This document shows, piece by piece, positions 57,739-64,000 of a stretch of 64,000 nt of DNA; the first letter of the stretch is position 1, and the number at the start of each line of letters is the position of its first letter. Origin of the DNA: CAXMST01 sp963793415 (GTDB taxonomy: Bacteria; Actinomycetota; Thermoleophilia; Solirubrobacterales; 70-9); contig CAWCAC010000002.1 in the NCBI GenBank assembly GCA_963793415.1, forward strand, positions 186,001 through 250,000, in the 5' to 3' direction. Position numbers and translations under genes: made by a program. The notes below the pieces were generated by a model. The model saw nothing but the letters and a program-made list of their open reading frames with translations. It ran no database searches and had not been told where the DNA came from.

Positions 57739-58467
57739 CTACAGCAGCCGCAGGTGGACTTCGCCGGAGCCGAGGGCGAGTTGTTCGCCGTGCTCGCCGC
57801 GGACGATCAGGTTGCCGCGCTCGTCGATGCCGTCCGCGAAGCCGCGGTGGTCGAGGCCCTCGATGCCGTCCGGGCCTCCCTCCCAGCTGATCGGACGGCC
57901 GTGGAGGGCGTCGCGGCGCTCGAACTCGGAGCGGACCTTCTCCGGGTCCGCCTCGACCCAGCGGCCGAGTGCCTTGTCGAGCTTCTTGCGGAGCTGCTTC
58001 GGCGTCGCCCCGTGGCCGAGCGAGGTCGCGGGCCAGCGCAGGTCCTCGGGGAACTCCTCCGCGGCGAGCGAGACGTTGATGCCGACCCCGATCACTGCCC
58101 ACTCCGGCGGCCGCGCCTCGATCAGGACGCCGGCGAGCTTCTTCTCCTCGACCCAGATGTCATTCGGCCACTTGATCAGGCACTCGACCTTCGCGACCTC
58201 CTCGCAGGCCTCGCAGACGGCGATCGGCACCGCCAGCGGCAGCATCAGGTGCCGAAGCGTCAGCGGCCTCAGGATCGCCGAGTAGAGCAGCGCCTGATCC
58301 GGCGGCGCGACCCAGCGGCGGTCGTGCCGGCCGCGGCCCGCCGTCTGACTGGAGGCGGTAACGACGGTGCCGCCCGCGGCCCCGTCGATCGCCAGCTCGC
58401 GGGCCCGCTCGTTGGTCGAGTCGATCTCGTCGAAGTGGTGGTGCGGCTTGCCGAAGCTCGGGCTCAA
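57739..58467 (-). CDS. birA: biotin-[acetyl-CoA-carboxylase] ligase
   Basis: 242 residues, ligase domain only with no HTH, so not a repressor. FDEIDSTNERARELA, the biotinyl-AMP loop SQTAGRGRHDRRW, KWPNDIW and GVGINVS are all intact. Attaches biotin to the carboxylase subunit at 12300. TTG start overlaps the SAM hydrolase stop. Confidence 0.95.
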   Translation of the reverse strand: MSPSFGKPHHHFDEIDSTNERARELAIDGAAGGTVVTASSQTAGRGRHDRRWVAPPDQALLYSAILRPLTLRHLMLPLAVPIAVCEACEEVAKVECLIKWPNDIWVEEKKLAGVLIEARPPEWAVIGVGINVSLAAEEFPEDLRWPATSLGHGATPKQLRKKLDKALGRWVEADPEKVRSEFERRDALHGRPISWEGGPDGIEGLDHRGFADGIDERGNLIVRGEHGEQLALGSGEVHLRLL

Positions 58468-59282
58468 GGCGCCGGCTCGAGCTCGACTTCGTCGCCGGGC
58501 CGGATCTCGAGCCGCTCGGCGGCGCTACCGCGGTTGATCGCCACGGCCATCCGCCCGGACGAGTCCTCGTAGAAGAGGAAGGCGCCATCCGTTACGTCGC
58601 CGAACGACTCGGCCCGCGTCGCCGTCCGGCGCTGGGCACGAGTGCCGACCGAAACGCGCAGGGCACCGGCGAGCGGGTGGCCGCGCAGGTCCTCGGCGGT
58701 GAGATCGAGGGCGACGTTGCCGAAGCCGTCGATGCGATCGGCGTGCGCGACCGCACTCTGCTGCTCGAGCCGAGGCCGCGAGATGAGCTGGCGCTCGAGC
58801 GCGTCGGGGTCGAACGCCTCGCCGGCGTCGGCGAGCGAGGCGCCGGCGGCGAGATGGGCGGCGACAGGCGCGAACAGGTCACGGCCGTGGAAGGTTGCGG
58901 AGGCGGGGGTCTGGACGAACTTCGAGGAGCCGATGTCGACAGCCCCGGCAGCGCCGCCGAGCGCATCGATCGCCGGCGGCAGCAGGCCGTTGTCGGGGCC
59001 GACGAGCAGGTGGCCCTCGCCCTTCGTCCGTACCGCAACCGCGCGCCGAGGCCCGCCAACTCCCGGATCGACGATTGCGAGGTGGACCCCGACCGGCGCA
59101 TACGGGAGCGCGTCTGCGAGCACCGCGCCGCCGCCGCGGACGTCGTGGCGGCCGATCCCGTGGCTGATGTCGATCACCTGGGCGCCGGGCGCGATCCGCG
59201 CGATCACCGCGCGGCAGACCCCCGCGAAGTCGTCGGCAACCCCGTAGTCGGAGAGGAAGGTGATCGGCAGCGGCGCCCCCAT
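58464..59282 (-). CDS. S-adenosylmethionine hydrolase (DUF62 / SAM hydroxide adenosyltransferase)
   Basis: 272 residues. FLSDYGVADDFAGVCRAVI, IDISHGIGRHDVRGGG, VVDPGVGGPRR-type motif (IVDPGVGGPRR) and ATFHGRDLFAPVAAHL mark the DUF62 family related to fluorinase, which cleaves SAM to adenosine and methionine using water. The Asp in SDYG contacts the ribose. Coupled to birA. Confidence 0.93.
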   Translation of the reverse strand: MGAPLPITFLSDYGVADDFAGVCRAVIARIAPGAQVIDISHGIGRHDVRGGGAVLADALPYAPVGVHLAIVDPGVGGPRRAVAVRTKGEGHLLVGPDNGLLPPAIDALGGAAGAVDIGSSKFVQTPASATFHGRDLFAPVAAHLAAGASLADAGEAFDPDALERQLISRPRLEQQSAVAHADRIDGFGNVALDLTAEDLRGHPLAGALRVSVGTRAQRRTATRAESFGDVTDGAFLFYEDSSGRMAVAINRGSAAERLEIRPGDEVELEPAP

Positions 59283-59293
59283 CTGTTTTGAGC

Positions 59294-60862
59294 CTACCCC
59301 TCGGCGGCGTCGGCGAGCAGCGCTTCGAGCAGGCCCTCGGGGTCGTGACGGGTCGCCTCGACCGCGACCTCGAGCCCGAGCTCGCGGGCCGTGTCGCTGG
59401 TGACGGGGCCGATCGAGACGACGCGGGCGGATCCGACACCTGCGGCGCCGGCCTCGGCTACGGCCTCGAGGTAGTTGCGCACGGTCGAGGAGGAGGTGAA
59501 GGTGACGTAGTCCGCCTCGCGCGCCCGCTCGATCAGCGCCGGGTCGGTCTGCTCGCGGACCGTCTCGTACAGCGGCACGACGTCGACCTGGGCGCCGCGC
59601 TCGGCGAGCGCCTCCGGCAACACATCGCGCGCCTCGCGGGCGCGGGCGATCAGCACCGGCCGATCCGAGACCTCGACCTCGCGCAGCGACTCGATCAGCG
59701 ACTCGGCGATCGAGCGCGGCGGCACGATGTCGGGAATGACGCCGCGGGCACGGAGCTCGCGCGCGGTTCCCGGCCCGATCGCGGCGACCGTGGCGCCGGC
59801 GAGCGCGCGGGCGTCGAGGCCGCGCTCGGCGAGCGCCTCGAACAGCAGGCGGACGCCGTTGGGGCTGGTCAGGCAGACGAGGTCGTAGGAGTGGATCGCC
59901 TCGATCGCGTCGGCGACCTCGCCGCTGCCGATCAGCGGCTCGATCCGGATCGCGGGCAGCTCGACGACCTCGGCACCGAGCCCGGCCAGCGTCTGCGCGA
60001 GACCGCTGGCCTGGGCGCGGGCGCGGGTGACGACGACGCGACGGCCGTGCAGGGGGCGACGCTCGAGCCAGGCGATCCGCTCGCGGTGGCGGGCGACGTC
60101 ACCGAAGAGCAGGATCGACGGAGCCCCGAGGCCGGCCTCGGCGACGGCCTCCGGCAGCGTCGCGACGGTGGCGACCACGGCGCGCTGGTCGGGGAAGGTG
60201 CCGCGCATGACGGCTGCGGCCGGCTGATCGGGGTTGCGCCCGGCCTCGATCAGATTCGCGGAGATCTTCGGCAGGTTCTTGACGCCCATGTAGAGGACGA
60301 GCGTGCCGGGGAAGGCGGCAAGCGCCTGCCAGTCGATCGCGCTCTCCGGCTTCTCGGGATCCTCGTGGCCGGTGACGAAGGCGACCGCGGAGGCGTCGTC
60401 GCGGTGGGTGACGGGGATCCCCGCGTAGGCGGTGGCAGCGATGCCCGCGGTGACGCCGGGTACGACCTCGAACGGGACGCCGGCCTCGAGCAGGGTCTCG
60501 GCCTCCTCGCCGCCGCGACCGAAGACGAACGGGTCGCCGCCCTTGAGCCGGACGACGGAACGGCCGGCAAGCGCGTGGGAGGCGATCAGCGCCTGGATCG
60601 CCTCCTGCGGCATCGCCGGGTCGCCGGGCTTCTTGCCGACGTAGACGAGCTCGGCGTCGGCCCGGGCGCCGTCGATCGCGCCATCGGGAATCAGGCGGTC
60701 GTAGAGGATCACGTCGGCGGTCGCGATCAGCTCCAGCGAGCGCGCCGTCATCAGGCCCGGATCGCCGGGGCCGGCGCCGACCAGGTAGGCGACGCCGGGG
60801 CGGGCGCCGGGCGCCGGCGCCGGCGAGTCGGTTGCTCGGGTGCTGGGTGGCTTCGCGCTCAT
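59294..60862 (-). CDS. uroporphyrinogen-III C-methyltransferase / uroporphyrinogen-III synthase fusion (CobA-HemD)
   Basis: 522 residues from ATG 60862. Residues about 20-265 are the SUMT domain (VGAGPGDPGLMTARSLELI, DRLI, KGGDPFVFGRGGEEAETL, VPGVTAGIAATAYAGIP); residues about 275-520 are uroporphyrinogen-III synthase (VVVTRARAQASGLAQTLAGLGAEVVELPAI, TSPNGVRLLF, FTSSSTVRNYLEAV). One protein closes the tetrapyrrole ring and starts the siroheme/cobalamin branch. Same strand as hemC and hemA. Confidence 0.95.
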   Translation of the reverse strand: MSAKPPSTRATDSPAPAPGARPGVAYLVGAGPGDPGLMTARSLELIATADVILYDRLIPDGAIDGARADAELVYVGKKPGDPAMPQEAIQALIASHALAGRSVVRLKGGDPFVFGRGGEEAETLLEAGVPFEVVPGVTAGIAATAYAGIPVTHRDDASAVAFVTGHEDPEKPESAIDWQALAAFPGTLVLYMGVKNLPKISANLIEAGRNPDQPAAAVMRGTFPDQRAVVATVATLPEAVAEAGLGAPSILLFGDVARHRERIAWLERRPLHGRRVVVTRARAQASGLAQTLAGLGAEVVELPAIRIEPLIGSGEVADAIEAIHSYDLVCLTSPNGVRLLFEALAERGLDARALAGATVAAIGPGTARELRARGVIPDIVPPRSIAESLIESLREVEVSDRPVLIARAREARDVLPEALAERGAQVDVVPLYETVREQTDPALIERAREADYVTFTSSSTVRNYLEAVAEAGAAGVGSARVVSIGPVTSDTARELGLEVAVEATRHDPEGLLEALLADAAEG

Positions 60863-60882
60863 CGACCGGACATGCTGACTGC

Positions 60883-61878
60883 TTAGAGCAGCGGACCGCC
60901 GGGTCGCTCGTCGAGCGGGGCACCGGGTCGTTCGTCGCCGGCCTCGTCCGCGGCCCGCCGCAGGATCTCGCGGGCGCCGGCGGCGTCGAGCAATTCGATC
61001 AGGGACTCGGCCAGCGCGACCGGCTGCGCGGCATCGCCGCTGACCGACTCGCGCACCCACAGCGACCCATCAGGCATGCCCGCGTAGCCGACCAGGGCCA
61101 GCCCCTCCCCCTCGCCGCCGATCCCCGGGGCGCGGACGCTGGCGACGCCGACGGGCGTGTCGCAGTCGGCCTCCAAGCCGCGGATCACGGCGCGCTCGGC
61201 GGTCAGCTCGATCAGCGCCCGCGGGTTCGTGATCGCGGCGGCGGGGGCGAGGGCGCGCTCGTCCCCATCCCGGGCCTGCAGCGCCAGCGCTCCCTGCCCG
61301 GCCGCCGGAGTCAGCAGCGACGCCCCGATCGGGAAGGCGATCTGATCACCGCGGCCGAGCCGGCGCAGGCCGGCGGCGGCGAGCACGATCGCGTCGCACT
61401 CGCCCTCGGCGAGCTTGCGCAGGCGCGTGTCGACGTTGCCGCGCAGCGGACGGATCTCGAGGTCGGGACGTGCAGCGAGCAGCTGGCTGCGGCGGCGCAG
61501 CGACGAGGTTCCGACGGCGGCGCCCTCGGGCACCTCCTCGAGTGAGCCTCCGGGGCCGACCCAGGCGTCGGCCGGAAGCTCGCGCGGCGGCACGCCGGCC
61601 AGAGCGAGGCCGGCGGGCATCTCGATCGGCAGGTCCTTGGCGCTGTGCACGGCGAGGTCGATCTCGCCGTCGAGCAGCGCCCGCTCGATCTCACGCGTGA
61701 AGCGGGCCTTGTCGCCGCCGGCTTTCGGATCGTGGCCCGGCTGGCCCTCGTCACCCGAGGTCGTGATCGTGACCAGCTCGACCTCGTGCCCGCCGGCCGC
61801 GATCGCCTCGGCAACTGTGCCCGACTGCGCCACGGCGAGGGCGCTGCCGCGGGTCCCGATCCGGAGGGTGCCGCTCAC
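60883..61878 (-). CDS. hemC: porphobilinogen deaminase
   Basis: 331 residues from GTG 61878. IGTRGSALAVAQ, GDKARFTREIERALLDGEIDLAVHSAKDLP, GTSSLRRRSQL, GNVDTRLRKL, and EADCDTPVG with the Cys that carries the dipyrromethane cofactor. Polymerises four porphobilinogens. The C terminus is about 25 residues longer than usual and Glu/Pro-rich. Confidence 0.96.
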   Translation of the reverse strand: MSGTLRIGTRGSALAVAQSGTVAEAIAAGGHEVELVTITTSGDEGQPGHDPKAGGDKARFTREIERALLDGEIDLAVHSAKDLPIEMPAGLALAGVPPRELPADAWVGPGGSLEEVPEGAAVGTSSLRRRSQLLAARPDLEIRPLRGNVDTRLRKLAEGECDAIVLAAAGLRRLGRGDQIAFPIGASLLTPAAGQGALALQARDGDERALAPAAAITNPRALIELTAERAVIRGLEADCDTPVGVASVRAPGIGGEGEGLALVGYAGMPDGSLWVRESVSGDAAQPVALAESLIELLDAAGAREILRRAADEAGDERPGAPLDERPGGPLL

Positions 61879-61908
61879 CGGCTGCGCTTCGACTCTCCGG
61901 GCGGCGGC

Positions 61909-63255
61909 TCAGCCGCCGCCGCGGTGCTTCTCACGGATGGGCCGAATCGGCGTCACCTCGGCCGAGTGCCCCTCCGGCTCGGAGGTCGCGTCGAGGCCGA
62001 AGAGGTTGCGGACCGTGGCGATCTGCAGGTAGGCGTCGTCGTCGTCGGCAGAGCGCTTCAGGCGCAGGGTCGGCTCATGCAGGATCCGGCTCGCGATCGC
62101 CCGCGCCATCGCCTCGATCCGCTTGCGGTCCTCGTCGCCGAGGTCGCTCCAGCGGTTGGCGTTCTCGGAGAGGATCCGCTCGACGATCGAGTCGGCGTGC
62201 TCGCGCATCGCGGCGACCGTCGGCAGCACCTCGAGCGAGCCGAGCCAGCGCTCGAAGCGCACCGCCTCGGCGGCGACGATGCGCTCCGCCAGCCGCGCCT
62301 CGGCCTCGCGGCCGCCGAAGTTGCGGTCGGCGACCGACTGGACGTCGTCGACGTCGTGGATCGCGACGCCCTCGACCTCGGCGCAGGCCGGGTCGATGTC
62401 GCGCGGCACGGCGAGGTCGATGAACAGCAGCCGCTTGCCCTCGCGCTCGGCCATCATCAGCTCGAGCTCCTCGCGCTCGACGATGTGGTGGGGCGAGTTG
62501 GTCGAGGAGACGACGATGTCGGCCTCGACCAGCTGGCTCGGGAGCTCGTCGAAGCGGACGGCTTCGCCACCGAAGCGGTCGGCGAGGCCGATCGCGCGGT
62601 CGTAGCGGCGATTGGCGACGAAGACGGCCTCGACACCCTTCGTCGCGAGCGCCTTCGCGGTCAGCTCCGCCGTCTCCCCGGCTCCGATCAGGAGCACGCG
62701 GCGGGAGGTGAGCTTGCCGCCGAGCGAGCGCTGCGCCAGCTCGACCGCGGCCGAGGGGACGGAGGTTCCGCCCTCGCCGATCCGGGTCTCGGTGCGGACG
62801 CGCTTGCCGGTCGCCAGGGCTCCGCGGAAGAGACGGTTGAGGATCGGGCCGGTGGCGCCCTCGACCAGCGCCAGCTCGTAGGCGCGCTTGACCTGGCCCT
62901 GGATCTCGGCCTCGCCGAGGATCATCGAGTCGAGCCCCGCGGCGACCTCGAACAGATGCTCGGCAGCCTCGATGCCACGGTGCGAGTAGAGGCTCTCGAC
63001 CAGTTCGGTCGGGCGGATGCTGCCCTCACGGGAGAGCACGCTGAGCGCCGCGCTCTCGGCCTCGACCGGGTCGGAGACGACGAGGTAGAGCTCGCTGCGA
63101 TTGCAGGTCGAGACCGCGGCGGCCTCGATCACCGGCTCGCTCTCCTTCAGCTCACCGAGTACGCCGGTCGCGCGGCCCTCGGTCAGCGCCAGGCGCTCGC
63201 GCAGCTCCAGCGGCGCGGTCTTGTGCGAGATGCCGAGGGCGAGCAGCTCGCTCAT
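61909..63255 (-). CDS. hemA: glutamyl-tRNA reductase
   Basis: 448 residues. GISHKTAPLELRERLAL, catalytic Cys51 in STCNRSELY, LGEAEIQGQVKRAYELA, NADPH-binding LLIGAGETAELTAKAL, and the C-terminal dimerisation helices. First step of heme synthesis by the C5 route. The start overlaps the CcmD-like gene stop (ATGA at 63252), joining heme synthesis with cytochrome c maturation in one operon. Confidence 0.96.
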   Translation of the reverse strand: MSELLALGISHKTAPLELRERLALTEGRATGVLGELKESEPVIEAAAVSTCNRSELYLVVSDPVEAESAALSVLSREGSIRPTELVESLYSHRGIEAAEHLFEVAAGLDSMILGEAEIQGQVKRAYELALVEGATGPILNRLFRGALATGKRVRTETRIGEGGTSVPSAAVELAQRSLGGKLTSRRVLLIGAGETAELTAKALATKGVEAVFVANRRYDRAIGLADRFGGEAVRFDELPSQLVEADIVVSSTNSPHHIVEREELELMMAEREGKRLLFIDLAVPRDIDPACAEVEGVAIHDVDDVQSVADRNFGGREAEARLAERIVAAEAVRFERWLGSLEVLPTVAAMREHADSIVERILSENANRWSDLGDEDRKRIEAMARAIASRILHEPTLRLKRSADDDDAYLQIATVRNLFGLDATSEPEGHSAEVTPIRPIREKHRGGG

Positions 63256-63503
63256 GCGGGCGCCTCCTCGGAGGCGGGAACGGCGGGCTCGCCGGCGGCC
63301 GTCGTCGCGCCGGGGCCGTCCCCCTGCTTCGACTCGGCCAGCTCGGCCAGCGACTCGATCTCCTTCGAGAGCGTGCCGAGCCGGGCGGCCATGATCGCGA
63401 CGTAGATGACGAGGAGCACGACGAAGACGATGTAGGCACCGGCCACGTACTTGCCGGCCTCGTCGAGGGGGATCGCGGGAGCTGCGAGCAGGATCGAGAG
63501 CAT
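63252..63503 (-). CDS. CcmD-family small membrane protein
   Basis: 83 residues: one helix GKYVAGAYIVFVVLLVIYVAIMAARLG followed by a charged KEIESLAELAES coil and an Ala/Glu-rich tail. This is the CcmD pattern, a small partner of CcmC in heme handling. Follows the CcmC gene by 9 nt and overlaps hemA. Confidence 0.8.
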   Translation of the reverse strand: MLSILLAAPAIPLDEAGKYVAGAYIVFVVLLVIYVAIMAARLGTLSKEIESLAELAESKQGDGPGATTAAGEPAVPASEEAPA

Positions 63504-63512
63504 GTCGGCTTT

Positions 63513-64000
63513 CTAGCGTGCCGCCCCGGGGGCGATCCGTGAGCCGGTGCTGGTGGGTGGCGGCGTGCCTCCGTCGAGCGCGCGGCGCAGGCGCGAGAGC
63601 TGGCCCCGGGTCCGCTTCGCGGTCAGCTCGAAGCGGACCAGCGTGTACCAGAGCAGCCCGAAGGCGATCATGCAGACGTAGAAGACGGCCTGCATCTTCG
63701 GCGGCAGCCCGCCGTTTGCGGTCGCGAAGGTGCGCGGGTGGATGAACGACTCTGCCAGCCGTACCGCCATGAAGTTGAGCGGCACGAAAGCGCCGGCCGT
63801 GATCGCGAAAACGGACGCGTAGCGGGCCTGCTGCTCACGGTCGGGGATCGCGTAGCGCAGCGGGTAGTAGGTCGCGTAGAGCAGGAAGACGATCAGGAAA
63901 GAGACCAGGGTCGGCTCGCGCCACTCCCACCACACGCCCCAGGAGCCCTTTGCCCAGATCGCCCCGGTGATCAGCACGGCGACGCCGAAGATCACCGACA
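63513..64000 (-). CDS. ccmC: CcmC/CcsA-type heme handling protein, 5' end beyond the window
   Basis: The last 162 residues of a polytopic protein. The tryptophan-rich heme motif WGVWWEWREPT, followed by LVSFLIVFLLYATYYPLRY, and later helices match CcmC of system I cytochrome c maturation, which delivers heme to CcmE. The gene continues past base 64000. A basic Arg-rich, then Pro/Thr tail ends the protein. Confidence 0.85.
   Translation of the reverse strand, partial: SVIFGVAVLITGAIWAKGSWGVWWEWREPTLVSFLIVFLLYATYYPLRYAIPDREQQARYASVFAITAGAFVPLNFMAVRLAESFIHPRTFATANGGLPPKMQAVFYVCMIAFGLLWYTLVRFELTAKRTRGQLSRLRRALDGGTPPPTSTGSRIAPGAAR

Overview
The window is very GC-rich DNA whose gene set points to an actinobacterium of the class Thermoleophilia (Solirubrobacter/Conexibacter-like). 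This is inferred from the rpsF-ssb-rpsR-rplI-dnaB-purA order combined with actinobacterial families (DUF2510, DUF4235, DUF3618, holin-X, MptB-like mannosyltransferase) and two trehalose synthases (OtsA and TreT). It reads as ordinary chromosome: I see no integrase, transposase, phage block, CRISPR array or rRNA operon, and one tRNA gene, tRNA-Arg(CCT).

Layout. 1-6559: sugar-nucleotide epimerase and membrane glycosyltransferase facing left, then a tightly overlapping rightward operon (GT2 transferase, DUF2064 transferase, beta-propeller lipoprotein, membrane-anchored molybdopterin oxidoreductase, membrane protein). 6.6-14.9 kb: Flp-like envelope protein, TolB-like propeller, ArsR/AHSA1 pair, divergent TetR/DUF2804 pair, biotin-dependent acyl-CoA carboxylase alpha subunit. 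14.9-17.0 kb: envelope cassette (BrkB, DUF4235, DUF3618, holin-X). 17.1-23.3 kb: purA, DnaC/DnaI-like loader, dnaB, rplI, rpsR, ssb, rpsF. 23.4-27.7 kb: a frameshifted small gene, otsA, treT and an inositol-phosphatase family enzyme. 27.7-31.1 kb: HtrA protease, histidine kinase, response regulator. 31.2-43.4 kb: a dead M28-like membrane protein, a FlgM-like protein, thiL, an MptB-like transferase, HAD, CPBP protease, L,D-transpeptidase, pyrE, several lipoproteins, a YcaQ-like protein, an SDR and a DUF1330 protein. 43.4-47.0 kb: a large LuxR-type ATPase regulator and a divergent small gene. 47.0-50.8 kb: a zone of gene decay with three remnants among intact small genes (PadR, DCC, UspA). 50.8-57.7 kb: VOC protein, two tandem PRC-barrel-like proteins, galT, TlpA-like lipoprotein, a DEAH helicase with strongly acidic segments. 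57.7-64.0 kb: birA, SAM hydrolase, cobA-hemD fusion, hemC, hemA, then CcmD/CcmC, linking heme synthesis to cytochrome c maturation. birA also serves the biotinylated carboxylase at 12.3 kb.

Three signals run across the window. (1) A 46-bp imperfect palindrome occurs three times (12203, 20994, 57676), always just past a gene's 3' end. (2) A large share of genes appear leaderless: a TANNNT -10 box (often TAGNNT) sits 6-10 nt before the start codon, and this fixes many starts. (3) Several genes have no usable ATG/GTG/TTG but carry an ATC or ATA exactly where the family N terminus should begin (otsA, a VOC protein, an MptB-like transferase and the DUF1330 protein); the three ATC cases each have a -10-like box exactly 6 nt upstream. 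Starts and families were read by eye; no searches were run.
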